A DNA stretch of 58,673 nucleotides. Origin: Bacillota bacterium (GTDB lineage Bacteria; Bacillota_I; Bacilli_A; ML615J-28; CAG-698). Each line of letters begins with the position of its first letter. The first letter of the stretch is position 1. The position numbers and the translations under genes are program-made. Positions 34,068 through 42,566 of this stretch are shown here, piece after piece. The notes below the pieces were generated by a model, which was not told where the DNA came from, did not search any database, and saw only the letters and a program-made list of their open reading frames with translations. The stretch lies in NCBI GenBank assembly GCA_016280895.1, contig JAEEHM010000006.1:1-58673 (forward strand). Direction: 5' to 3'.

Positions 34068-34764
34068 AATTTTAAAATTAAAGTTTTATTATTTGATAAA
34101 TCGAAATACCCTTATTTCTTTTATATTTGGATATTTATTAATAATCCTTGTTTTAACAATTGAAATATTAAATTTAGATCAAAGAAAAGCAGATGAAGAA
34201 TTAATAAATGAATATTTAATTAATGCATATGTATACATAAAAATGTTTGTGTGTATATTAAGCATGTATTTATTTTCATATTCAATTAGCTTCAAAAATG
34301 ATTTTTTAGTGTATTTATTACTACCACTCGGAGTAAAGAGGGAAAAGAATATAATAGCAAGTATTATTTTAAATATTGTTTTAATATTGTTTCTGCATAT
34401 AAATATCTTTATTGCTTGTGGATATTTAGCTTTAGCAATTAAATCTTTTAAAATGACTCTTAGTATTATTAATTCTTTTATTAATATTTTATGTTTAGCT
34501 TATATTTATGGTTTATATGCAATGATTCTCATGCAATTAATGAAAAATAATTTTTCAACAATCATAATGATAGCGATATTTATTATTTCCAATAATATGA
34601 TTGAATATAATGATAATTTCTTTATTAAAATACTAAATTTAATTATTCCTTTTCTTGACTTAAATGGAAATTATATGTATAATAACTTGTATTTATTTAT
34701 CCTTATTATTATTTTAATAATAATTAATATGCTGATATATCATTATCGTGATCTAAATTTTTAA
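34054..34764 (+). CDS. ABC transporter permease-like membrane protein
   Basis: 236 residues with about six hydrophobic helices, Ile/Leu/Asn-rich, and short loops. No family motif is clear by eye. It is called a permease because its start overlaps the ATP-binding protein gene by 14 bases and its size and helix count fit ABC-2-type permeases that pair with small ATPases. A terminator is not obvious after it; the infC promoter follows within 20 bases. Confidence 0.68.
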   Translation: MKLIKILKLKFYYLINRNTLISFIFGYLLIILVLTIEILNLDQRKADEELINEYLINAYVYIKMFVCILSMYLFSYSISFKNDFLVYLLLPLGVKREKNIIASIILNIVLILFLHINIFIACGYLALAIKSFKMTLSIINSFINILCLAYIYGLYAMILMQLMKNNFSTIIMIAIFIISNNMIEYNDNFFIKILNLIIPFLDLNGNYMYNNLYLFILIIILIIINMLIYHYRDLNF

Positions 34765-34781
34765 TTATCTTAAATTAGTCC

Positions 34782-34810
34782 TTGACAAATGATATGAATT
34801 GTAATATAAT
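34782..34810 (+). promoter_or_regulatory. Consensus promoter of infC-rpmI-rplT
   Basis: Perfect TTGACA (34782-34787), 17-base spacer, perfect TATAAT (34805-34810). About 170 bases of leader follow. Confidence 0.85.
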
Positions 34811-34816
34811 ATATGA

Positions 34817-34953
34817 GTAATTTATCATAGTGGAAAGAAGAAACACCCGTTTCTCACCTGATCGATTAAGTATTGGTAGGTAAATGTCATTATATATTCA
34901 ATAAAATGATTGTATAGTATACGTGGGTGTTTTATGCGCTCACGTTTTCTTTT
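34817..34953 (+). promoter_or_regulatory. L20-type ribosomal protein leader / attenuator
   Basis: The infC leader holds a terminator hairpin: CGTGGGTG (34922-34929) pairs with CGCTCACG (34937-34944), followed by TTTTCTTTT. Upstream, ACACCC (34843-34848) can pair instead with GGGTGT (34925-34930), giving an alternative fold. This matches the arrangement of the Firmicutes L20 leader, where excess L20 binds the leader and favours termination. The assignment rests on position, layout and alternative pairings, not a covariance search. Confidence 0.75.
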
Positions 34954-34988
34954 CCCTTGATAAAAATATATAAATGGAGGTATTTAGT

Positions 34989-35528
34989 ATTAACAAAGGT
35001 CAAGAAAAACAAGAAGCTTTATTAAATGAGAACATTAGGTTCCCTCAAGTTTTACTTATTGATCAAAATGGTCAACAATTAGGTGTTAAAACATCAACTG
35101 AAGCCCTTAAAATAGCAGAAGAAGCAGGCTTAGATTTACTTTGCGTTGCTGCTCAAGCCAAGGTGCCAGTATGTAAGATTGTTGATTACAAGAAGCTTAA
35201 GTATGAGCAACAAAAGAATGCAAGACTTGCAAGAAAAAATCAAACTGTTATTGTTACTAAGGAAGTTGTAATTTCTCCAGTAATTGGTTCAGGTGATTTT
35301 GATACAAAATTAAAGCAAGCTATTAAGTTCTTAAATGAAGGAAATCGTCTTAAAGTAACTTTATCTTTTAGAAAAAGAGGTAGATTACTAAATGGTGGTG
35401 ACCCTAATATCGAAGTAATAGAGAAATTTATTGAAAGTATTGGTGATATTGCTACTGTAGAAAGTAAACCTTCTTTAGAAGGTAGAAATGTAATTGCAGT
35501 ACTATCTGCAAAAAAACAAAAAAAATAA
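34989..35528 (+). CDS. infC: Translation initiation factor IF-3 (ATT start)
   Basis: 179 residues if translation starts at the ATT at 34989. The only in-frame ATG, at 34974, lies inside the ribosome site TGGAGGT (34975-34981), which is eight bases before the ATT. infC genes commonly use ATT because IF-3 itself rejects such starts, which gives autoregulation. N-terminal domain: NIRFPQVLLIDQNGQQLGV near residues 15-33. C-terminal domain: SGDFDTKLKQAIKFL and KVTLSFRKRGR. IF-3 binds the 30S subunit and checks initiator tRNA and start codon. It leads the rpmI-rplT operon. Confidence 0.95.
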   Translation: MNKGQEKQEALLNENIRFPQVLLIDQNGQQLGVKTSTEALKIAEEAGLDLLCVAAQAKVPVCKIVDYKKLKYEQQKNARLARKNQTVIVTKEVVISPVIGSGDFDTKLKQAIKFLNEGNRLKVTLSFRKRGRLLNGGDPNIEVIEKFIESIGDIATVESKPSLEGRNVIAVLSAKKQKK

Positions 35529-35545
35529 AAGGAGTGTAATTTAAT

Positions 35546-35746
35546 ATGCCAAAAATGAGAACACACAGTGGAACTAAAAAACGTTTCAAAATTACTGGTA
35601 ACGGTAATGTTAAAAGATGGCGCCCAGGTACTAGTCATTTAGCACCAGGAAAAACTCAAAAGAGAGTACGTCATTTAAGAAAATCAAATGTAGTTTGTAC
35701 ATCTGATATGAAGAGAATTCGTCAACAAATTGATCAAATTAGATAA
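35546..35746 (+). CDS. rpmI: 50S ribosomal protein L35
   Basis: 66 residues, basic, the usual size. MPKMRTHSGTKKRFKITGNG at the N-terminus, followed by HLAPGKTQKRVRHLRK, is diagnostic. It starts after AAAGGAG, 17 bases from the infC stop, in the conserved infC-rpmI-rplT order. Expression is expected to be controlled by the L20-type leader upstream of infC. Confidence 0.98.
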   Translation: MPKMRTHSGTKKRFKITGNGNVKRWRPGTSHLAPGKTQKRVRHLRKSNVVCTSDMKRIRQQIDQIR

Positions 35747-35802
35747 TTTTTTAGTTTTACAGAAGAAAGAAAAAGAAATAAGTATATAAGGAGGATAAAA
35801 CT

Positions 35803-36162
35803 ATGCCACGTACTAAGGGTGGAATTGTCACTAGAAGAAGAAGAAAAAAAGTTTTAAAATTAGCTAAAGGCTATTTTGGATCAAAACATACATTATTTAG
35901 AACTGCCAAAGCGCAAGTAATGAAATCATTATCATATGCATACAGAGATAGAAGAAATAGAAAAAGAGATTTCCGTAAATTATGGATTGCTCGTATCAAT
36001 GCTGGTGCAAGATTAAATGATTTATCATATAGTCAATTAATGCATGGATTAAAATTAGCTTGTGTTGACATCAACAGAAAGATGTTATCTGAACTTGCTA
36101 TTAACGATCCAGCTGGTTTTACAGCTGTTTGTGATACTGCAAAGAAAGCATTAAACAAGTAA
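35803..36162 (+). CDS. rplT: 50S ribosomal protein L20
   Basis: 119 residues. The diagnostic sequence runs [20 protein letters not shown], then [21 protein letters not shown], and later [24 protein letters not shown]20 binds 23S rRNA early in 50S assembly and is the likely repressor acting on the infC leader. It starts after AAGGAGG, 56 bases from rpmI, and is followed by the operon terminator. Confidence 0.98.
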   Translation: MPRTKGGIVTRRRRKKVLKLAKGYFGSKHTLFRTAKAQVMKSLSYAYRDRRNRKRDFRKLWIARINAGARLNDLSYSQLMHGLKLACVDINRKMLSELAINDPAGFTAVCDTAKKALNK

Positions 36163-36166
36163 TGAT

Positions 36167-36192
36167 AAAAAGCGCTTAATAGCGCTTTTTTT
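36167..36192 (+). terminator. Terminator of infC-rpmI-rplT
   Basis: Perfect AAAAAGCGCT / AGCGCTTTTT stem (36167-36176 with 36181-36190), TAAT loop, T-run. Confidence 0.9.
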
Positions 36193-36215
36193 GACCAATA
36201 GTGAAGGAGAATTAT

Positions 36216-37862
36216 ATGTATAAAGTAAAAATATTAAATAATGATTCAACAATTAATTATAAAAATAATATGACTTTAGAAGAAATAGCTAAAGATAATA
36301 ATATATTAGCCTATGGTGCTAAAGTAAATAATCGCCTTCATGATCTAAATTATTACATTGATAGCGATGTTGAAATAGAATTTGTAGATTTAGAAGATAG
36401 TGAGGGAACAAGAATTTATCAAAATACACTTAGGTATTTAATTTGTTTGGTAATAAAGAAATTATATCCAAAATCTCGAGTTAGATTTGCAGCATATATT
36501 TCTAGATCATTTTTATGTACAGTTAGTGGTATTAGAGAAGATCAAGAATTTGTGGAATTAATATCTAAGGAATTAAAAAAACTAGTTGAAAAGAAATTAA
36601 AAATTGAAAGATTAAAATTATCTAAAGAAGAAGCATATAAAATTTATGAAAAAGAAGGATATTTAGATAAATTAGATACATTAAAATATCGTCCTGAAAA
36701 TTATGTAAATATTTATAAATGTGATGATTATTATAATTATATGTATGGTTATATGCTACCATCAACTGAATATATCAAAGATTTCAATTTAATACCATAT
36801 GAACCAGGTTTTATTGTGCAATATCCAAGAAGTGAATCAGAAGGAGTTATTCCTGATTTTGAAGATGATCCATCACTTTCAAAAATGATTAAAGAAGCAT
36901 ATCAATGGCGTAAAATGTGTAAAATAAATGCACTTGCTGATATGAATGCTTTCACAGACACAAAAGAATTTGTGGATTTTGTGAACATGTGTGAAACAAA
37001 GCACAATAATATGCTTGCTGAATTGGGTGAAAAGATTAAAGCACGTATTAATAATATCAAATTAATTGCGATTGCTGGTCCATCATCTTCAGGTAAAACT
37101 ACTTTCTGTAATCGACTAAGAGTTGAACTTATGAGTAGAGGTATCTTCCCTTTAATGATTTCTTTAGATGATTACTACAAAAATAGAGAAGATACACCAA
37201 CAGATGAGACAGGAAAACCAGATTTTGAACATATTGAAGCACTTGATTTAGAACTCTTAAACAAACAATTAAATGATTTAATTGAAGGAAAAGAAGTTGT
37301 ATTACCAAGATTTAATTTCAAAACAGGACATCGAGAAATTGGTGATACTGTTAAAATTGAAGAGGGACAACCAATTTTAATTGAAGGAATCCATGGCTTA
37401 AATGAAAGATTAACTTCATCACTTCCAAGAAATGTGAAATTTAAAGTATACATTTCCCCTTTCCCACAAATTAATATTGATGATCATAATCCAATTATGG
37501 CAACAGATATTAGAAAACTTAGAAGATCAGTACGTGATGCTAAATTTAGACACACTTCACCTGAAAAGACTTTTGAGATGTGGCCAAGTGTAAGAAAAGG
37601 TGAATTTAAATGGATTTATCCTTTCCAAGAAGATGCAGATTATGTATATAACACTGAATTAACATATGAAATTATGGTTATGAAGAAATATGCACTTCCT
37701 GCACTTAAAGAAATTAAGAGCGATAGCCCTTATTATATAGAAGCAAATAGATTAATCAAATTCTTAAAGATAGTAAGAGATATTGATGATAAATATGTAC
37801 CATGTAATTCTATTTTAAGAGAATTCATCGGTGATTCTTGCTTCTATGATTATGATGAATAA
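36216..37862 (+). CDS. TGS domain-uridine kinase-like nucleoside kinase
   Basis: 548 residues from the ATG at 36216, after GAAGGAGA; an in-frame GTG at 36201 lies before that site and is rejected. The first ~60 residues are TGS-like. About 60-240 resembles the second domain of threonyl/alanyl-tRNA synthetases. About 280-480 is a uridine kinase/phosphoribulokinase P-loop domain: IAGPSSSGKTTF, then SLDDYYKNREDTPTDE, and PILIEGIHGLNE. This architecture is common in Firmicutes and annotated as nucleoside kinase; the real substrate is not established. No partner gene lies nearby, and the stop overlaps a terminator. Confidence 0.88.
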   Translation: MYKVKILNNDSTINYKNNMTLEEIAKDNNILAYGAKVNNRLHDLNYYIDSDVEIEFVDLEDSEGTRIYQNTLRYLICLVIKKLYPKSRVRFAAYISRSFLCTVSGIREDQEFVELISKELKKLVEKKLKIERLKLSKEEAYKIYEKEGYLDKLDTLKYRPENYVNIYKCDDYYNYMYGYMLPSTEYIKDFNLIPYEPGFIVQYPRSESEGVIPDFEDDPSLSKMIKEAYQWRKMCKINALADMNAFTDTKEFVDFVNMCETKHNNMLAELGEKIKARINNIKLIAIAGPSSSGKTTFCNRLRVELMSRGIFPLMISLDDYYKNREDTPTDETGKPDFEHIEALDLELLNKQLNDLIEGKEVVLPRFNFKTGHREIGDTVKIEEGQPILIEGIHGLNERLTSSLPRNVKFKVYISPFPQINIDDHNPIMATDIRKLRRSVRDAKFRHTSPEKTFEMWPSVRKGEFKWIYPFQEDADYVYNTELTYEIMVMKKYALPALKEIKSDSPYYIEANRLIKFLKIVRDIDDKYVPCNSILREFIGDSCFYDYDE

Positions 37863-37888
37863 AAGCATTGTGAAAACAATGCTTTTTA
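37861..37888 (+). terminator. Terminator after TGS-kinase gene
   Basis: Perfect AAAAGCATTGT / ACAATGCTTTT stem with a GAAA loop and following T. It overlaps the stop codon. Confidence 0.87.
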
Positions 37889-37956
37889 AATTAATAATAA
37901 AAATCTTTAATAATTTGTGATTTTATGATAAAATGACATATGGAGGAGAACTAAAA

Positions 37957-39336
37957 ATGAAAAAATTTATTTTTATTTTATTTATGATGCTTAGTATAAC
38001 ACTTTTAGCATCTTGTAAAGATGAAGGGAAAGATACAAAACCAGAACCACAGCCTTATTATTCTGTTACAGAGGAGCAATGGAATAATAATGTTAAAGGA
38101 TTTGCTTTTTCAAAAAATCCAAAGTCAAATTTACGTATAAGTATCTATAGCTCACCAGATGAGGAAAATGAAGCTGATTTTATTTTTTATAAACAAGGAC
38201 TTATATATAAAATTGTAACTATTGCTGGTGGTCAAGAATTTATAAGCTATGGTGATTTTGAAAATAAGATTGCTTATCACTATTATGGACTTGATCGTAG
38301 TAATTATTATAAGGCTAATTATAAATACACAATTGAAGATTCATTTTCAGCACTAGTAGATGATTTTGATGAAGATTTTAGCAAAGTAAAATATGAAAAT
38401 AAAGAATATATTTCCACAATTCCATATGAAGGAAAAGAAAAATATGGTCATTATACATTTATAGATGGTAATTTAAGTAAATTTGAAATCTATTTTGAAG
38501 ATGAATTATATTTTAAAATGGAGATAGAACCATTTAATGGAAATGTTGTATTACCTAATGCTAATTTCATTGATCAAATGTCAACAAATGAAATGAAAAC
38601 ATACTTAACAGAAGCATTAAAAGAACTAAAGAGCTATGGTGCTGTTGGTGCAGATTATAAAGTTGAAGCATATGATCATTATGCATTAGCAACATTTGAA
38701 TACTTACGTAGTAAAAATAGTGATGGTTCATATAAAACATTAGAAGAATTATTAAATGGAATAAAATCTGATTTAGTTAATCCTTTCTTTTCTAATCGTG
38801 TCAATATCAGTGGTCAAATTGAATCACTTGATGATTATATGTGGTTTGGTATGATGACTGAAGGCAATGAAAATTGTTTAGTTATTAAGCTACAACCAGA
38901 AGATGAAAAATTAAATGTTGTATTTGCAGTAAACGAATTTGCTGTAAGTGATATTCTTGTATTCAAAGAATATCTTGAAAATCATCTTGTAGAAGATAAA
39001 GAAGAAGATGAATTTTACTTTGATGGCAGAGTCATGATTGATACAAAAGATTGTTTGTTAATTCAATATGATTCTGAAATGTCTGGTACTATTGATGATT
39101 TATCTACATATGCAAAAACTTGTATTGAAGATTATGGTTATGAATGGGTTGCAAGTGGAGCAAGTTCTGATTATAATTATCAAATATTCACAAAAGAAAA
39201 TAAAGGAGTTAAAGTTAATTTTATCGATGCTGGTGACAACCATTTTGATGTTAAGATAACTTTCGGCATTACTTTTAATGGCGAAGATCCTGAAAAAATT
39301 ATTGAATTTGGAACAGATTCACCATTATTTAGATAA
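37957..39336 (+). CDS. Putative lipoprotein of unknown function
   Basis: 459 residues from the ATG at 37957, after GGAGGAG; an in-frame ATG at 37933 lies before that ribosome site and is less likely. The signal peptide ends at the lipobox LLASC, so the mature protein should be lipid-anchored outside. The body is acidic, Tyr- and Asp-rich, with no domain I recognise. Two stretches near residues 200-290 and 370-455 have a similar mixed alpha/beta character, but repeat status is unproven. A weak promoter, TTTAAT-17-TAAAAT (37906-37934), precedes it and a terminator follows. It stands alone. Confidence 0.72.
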   Translation: MKKFIFILFMMLSITLLASCKDEGKDTKPEPQPYYSVTEEQWNNNVKGFAFSKNPKSNLRISIYSSPDEENEADFIFYKQGLIYKIVTIAGGQEFISYGDFENKIAYHYYGLDRSNYYKANYKYTIEDSFSALVDDFDEDFSKVKYENKEYISTIPYEGKEKYGHYTFIDGNLSKFEIYFEDELYFKMEIEPFNGNVVLPNANFIDQMSTNEMKTYLTEALKELKSYGAVGADYKVEAYDHYALATFEYLRSKNSDGSYKTLEELLNGIKSDLVNPFFSNRVNISGQIESLDDYMWFGMMTEGNENCLVIKLQPEDEKLNVVFAVNEFAVSDILVFKEYLENHLVEDKEEDEFYFDGRVMIDTKDCLLIQYDSEMSGTIDDLSTYAKTCIEDYGYEWVASGASSDYNYQIFTKENKGVKVNFIDAGDNHFDVKITFGITFNGEDPEKIIEFGTDSPLFR

Positions 39337-39347
39337 TAATAAAATAG

Positions 39348-39388
39348 GTGTCAACAATTATGCTTGTTGGCACTTATTTCCTTTTTTA
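39348..39388 (+). terminator. Terminator after 37957 lipoprotein gene
   Basis: GTGTCAACAA / TTGTTGGCAC stem (one G-T pair), six-base loop, then a T-rich tail. The stem sequence resembles the terminators at 33413 and 42530. Confidence 0.75.
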
Positions 39389-39509
39389 AATATTTATGTT
39401 CTATAATCAATAAAATAATAGTATAATTAAGTTAAATATAAAAAAAAGTGTGATATTTTTCAATATTAATTGTTTATATATATGAAGATGAATATATTCG
39501 GAGGCCTTA

Positions 39510-40010
39510 ATGAAAGAGATAAAAGATGAGAGAGTAGAAGAGATAATTAATATGTATTTTAAATTATTATTTAAGATAGCATATAATTATACTTTAGATG
39601 CATTTAAAGCTGAAGATATTGTTCAAGAAGTCTTTTTAAAGTTTTATAGAGCTCGTAATACTTTTAATGATGATGAACATATTAAAAATTGGTTGATTAA
39701 AGTAACTAAGAATCTTAGTTTAAATGCTGTAAAAAAGAAAAAAATAGTTTTGCTGAATGATGAATATATTAATAATCTTCAAGATAATTCTGTTTCTGAT
39801 AATAGTTTAAGAGAAGAAATGATGAATTGTGTTTTATCTTTAAAAGATAGTTATAAAAATATTATAATTTTATATTATTATGATGATTTAAGTATCAAAG
39901 AAATAGCAAATATTTTAAAGATAAGCGAAACGAATGCTCAAACTAGGTTAGACAGAGCAAGAAAAAAATTAAAAGAAATTATTGAAAAGAGGAATGAAAA
40001 TGGAAAATGA
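39510..40010 (+). CDS. ECF-type RNA polymerase sigma factor
   Basis: 166 residues. Region 2 is visible as AEDIVQEVFLKFYRARNTF (about 34-52) and NWLIKVTKNLSLNAVKK (about 61-77). Region 4 is a helix-turn-helix at LSIKEIANILKISETNAQTR near 130-149. Regions 1 and 3 are absent, as in extracytoplasmic-function sigma factors. The start follows GGAGG; the stop is TGA. The next gene, a membrane protein, starts 11 bases before this stop, which is the usual sigma/anti-sigma layout. A weak promoter TTCTAT-17-TATAAT (39399-39427) is present; I could not identify an ECF-type autoregulated promoter. Confidence 0.87.
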   Translation: MKEIKDERVEEIINMYFKLLFKIAYNYTLDAFKAEDIVQEVFLKFYRARNTFNDDEHIKNWLIKVTKNLSLNAVKKKKIVLLNDEYINNLQDNSVSDNSLREEMMNCVLSLKDSYKNIIILYYYDDLSIKEIANILKISETNAQTRLDRARKKLKEIIEKRNENGK

Positions 40011-40893
40011 TGAATTGAAAGAATTACTTCAAAATGATGTTCCTGATGTTGATTATGATTCTAAAGCAATACTTCAAAGATGTAAACAAGAAAACAATAA
40101 ATTTAGAATTCATAAACAAAAACTATCATTTGTGCTTTCTAGTTTAATATTTGTATTGATTATAGTATTTGGTATCATTTTTATCTACAATAAAAACAAT
40201 AAAGAAATAAGAGATATAAATAATGCTATTAATAATTTGGAGAAAATTGAAAGTGACGAGGCAAAAATAATAGAGATTATGAGAATTGAGTCAGAGGCGA
40301 ATAAACTTTCGGATACTAAACTAAATAAAATTGATTTATCAAAATTATCTTTTGAAACAAAACAAACTGTAAGTTCTTTGAAAAATAAAACATTTTGTAA
40401 TGAATATTTTGATGAAAGTAGTGACTATTATAAATTGGATTCATTAATTATTTTTGATGACGTTAAAAGAATGAGTTTGATGGAAGGAATTTTCAGTTCT
40501 GTTTTTGGGGTTTATCATGATATTAGTTTTATTGATTCATGTTTATTGTTTTTTGATGATATTCCGTATACTATTTTATCATACGATGAACAAGAAGATT
40601 TTTTTGAAAAATATAATCAGGAATTAAGAGGAAACATTAGCAACTGGAGAAATTATGATATAATTGAGTTGTATAATAATCAATACGATAAAGACGATAA
40701 TTTCACTAATCTACTTGATTTCGTATGTAGGTTTAAAATAAGCCCAAGTGGTTATGTTATTTTATATATTCCTGAATTTGATAGCAATAATAACGAAATA
40801 CTGAGGTATAAGCAATATTTTAGCCTTATACCCATTGATTATAATGAGTATACAAAAGTAAAATATGATAACATAATAGTAATGAACGAATAG
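40000..40893 (+). CDS. Single-pass membrane protein, probable anti-sigma factor
   Basis: 297 residues from the ATG at 40000, after AAAGAGGA; an earlier in-frame start at 39982 is less well placed. A short cytoplasmic N-terminus (about 40 residues) is followed by one membrane helix (SFVLSSLIFVLIIVFGIIFI, about 43-62) and a ~230-residue outer domain with no motif I recognise. Topology, gene order and the 11-base overlap with the sigma gene support an anti-sigma role; the zinc HxxxCxxC motif of ZAS anti-sigmas is absent. The secreted protein gene follows 8 bases later. Confidence 0.65.
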   Translation: MENDELKELLQNDVPDVDYDSKAILQRCKQENNKFRIHKQKLSFVLSSLIFVLIIVFGIIFIYNKNNKEIRDINNAINNLEKIESDEAKIIEIMRIESEANKLSDTKLNKIDLSKLSFETKQTVSSLKNKTFCNEYFDESSDYYKLDSLIIFDDVKRMSLMEGIFSSVFGVYHDISFIDSCLLFFDDIPYTILSYDEQEDFFEKYNQELRGNISNWRNYDIIELYNNQYDKDDNFTNLLDFVCRFKISPSGYVILYIPEFDSNNNEILRYKQYFSLIPIDYNEYTKVKYDNIIVMNE

Positions 40894-40901
40894 GAGGCGC
40901 T

Positions 40902-42518
40902 ATGTTATTTCTTAAAAAGAAACTACTTGTATTATTTTTGGTGATTAACGTTTTTATTTTTGTAGGTGTTTCTTCAAAAATAGAGAATAATAATTATGCT
41001 ACACAAAGTAATGAAATTGATGAATATATGGATTTAGAGGAATTAAATACTGATGATTTAATTGTTTTGATTGTTGATAACGAACTAGACTATATCAAAC
41101 TATTTTCAAGTGTCGAACTAGGAATAGAGAAATTTAAAGTGAACAATAAGTATTATGGTGAATTATCAAATAGGGAAGATGCGAATGAATGTTTAGAAAA
41201 TATGATTGATAGAAATATAAAGACACATGAAGCTATGTTTCTGCTAAATATATTAGAAGGAAATTATCATTTGAATGAGACTATACAAGGAACTAGAGAT
41301 TACATTTATGCTCCAAATGGAACTGTAATTAACTATGCTGTATATAAAAATAACTCTATACAGCCTAGTCAATATGAATCATATCATTCTGAAATTGTAG
41401 AAGAGTTCCCATCTTTAGTTAATAGTTGCATTTCTCCTGCTAATGATGCGTATAACTGCCATTCATATGCATGGTATATGCAAAATGCTTCATCTAACCA
41501 TTATTGGATTTCATATCCGAATTCATATTTAAATGATGATAGTTATTATGAAGTTGCTAATGTGCAATATGGGGATATTCTATGCTATTATGCAGTTGGA
41601 TATCATCCTATTAATAATAACACATTAGTTTATGGTCCCTATATTTCTCATTCCGCAATTATTGTTGATGATAATAACTTTGATATTACAAATAATGATA
41701 CTTTGCCTAATGTTGATTTGATTTCTAAATGGGGAGAATATGGAGTTTATGAACATAATGGTGATGAATGTCCATATGGCAACCGAGATACTGAGTTTCA
41801 GTATGTCAAAGCCTATCGTCCTAAGACTAATTATTCATGCACCCTATCTCTTTATGGATCAACAATTAATAAACCCTTCGACACTACATTACCTGAAACT
41901 AATATACACAAGTATGAAATGTATGAGCTTAATGTTAATTATTCAAAAAATTACCAGATTACTGTTTCATCTAGCTATCCGCTGAATGTAAGGCTGTATG
42001 ATTGTCATATGCAAGCAATAATAAATAATCCTACTAACACTTATAACAACGGAACATATTCAGTTTTAATTAATCCATCTATGACAACAGGTATTTATTA
42101 TTTAAGAGTGTGTTATCAAAACCTTAGTAATAATGGTATAATCCATACAAATATTGTATGTCATAATCATTCTTATACGTATACTTGGGTTAGTTATATT
42201 CAACATCGACAAAGTTGTAGTTGCGGTGTTACTGGTTTACGAGCGCATATTGTATCACCAGATGCATATAATAGTGGACAGATGTATGCAACATGTTTAT
42301 TATGTGGAGGTAATGCTTTAGTAAATAATTATAATAAATCTCAAAATATTTATCCATCTACAATAAATGGTAGTTTTATGTTACCAAATGGAGTTATAGT
42401 GATAGTAGAAGAAGATATAGAAGCATATATTGAGGGGACTCTTGTATTTAATTATCCTACATCTCAAATGATGAATAATAGTATTGGTTCTATATTTAGA
42501 CAGAATTTTCTTTATTAA
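40902..42518 (+). CDS. Secreted protein with putative papain-like (NlpC/CHAP-type) domain
   Basis: 538 residues with an N-terminal signal peptide (LLVLFLVINVFIFVGVSS). About residues 170-310 hold DAYNCHSYAWYMQ with Cys186 and, further on, YISHSAIIVDD with His250. Cys and His in this order and spacing fit an NlpC/P60 or CHAP-like papain fold, suggesting a peptidoglycan or peptide hydrolase; this is pattern-level only. Later comes a segment with a paired-Cys motif (SCSCG near 443-447 and CLLCGG near 468-473), like the CLRCG motif in the transglutaminase protein at the window start. Third gene of the sigma/anti-sigma cassette; possibly a regulon target. Confidence 0.62.
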   Translation: MLFLKKKLLVLFLVINVFIFVGVSSKIENNNYATQSNEIDEYMDLEELNTDDLIVLIVDNELDYIKLFSSVELGIEKFKVNNKYYGELSNREDANECLENMIDRNIKTHEAMFLLNILEGNYHLNETIQGTRDYIYAPNGTVINYAVYKNNSIQPSQYESYHSEIVEEFPSLVNSCISPANDAYNCHSYAWYMQNASSNHYWISYPNSYLNDDSYYEVANVQYGDILCYYAVGYHPINNNTLVYGPYISHSAIIVDDNNFDITNNDTLPNVDLISKWGEYGVYEHNGDECPYGNRDTEFQYVKAYRPKTNYSCTLSLYGSTINKPFDTTLPETNIHKYEMYELNVNYSKNYQITVSSSYPLNVRLYDCHMQAIINNPTNTYNNGTYSVLINPSMTTGIYYLRVCYQNLSNNGIIHTNIVCHNHSYTYTWVSYIQHRQSCSCGVTGLRAHIVSPDAYNSGQMYATCLLCGGNALVNNYNKSQNIYPSTINGSFMLPNGVIVIVEEDIEAYIEGTLVFNYPTSQMMNNSIGSIFRQNFLY

Positions 42519-42529
42519 TCATAAATGAT

Positions 42530-42563
42530 AAAAGTGTCAACAATTTTATTTGTTGACACTTTT
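42530..42563. terminator. Bidirectional terminator between convergent genes
   Basis: AAAAGTGTCAACAA / TTGTTGACACTTTT perfect 14-bp stem with a TTTTAT loop. A-run and T-run on both sides let it serve the secreted-protein gene (+) and the amidotransferase gene (-). Confidence 0.88.
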
Positions 42564-42566
42564 TGT

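Noticed and set aside
41740-41985. Alternate plus-strand frame of 81 codons inside the secreted papain-like gene
   Set aside because: No ribosome site and wholly within a well-supported gene in another frame.
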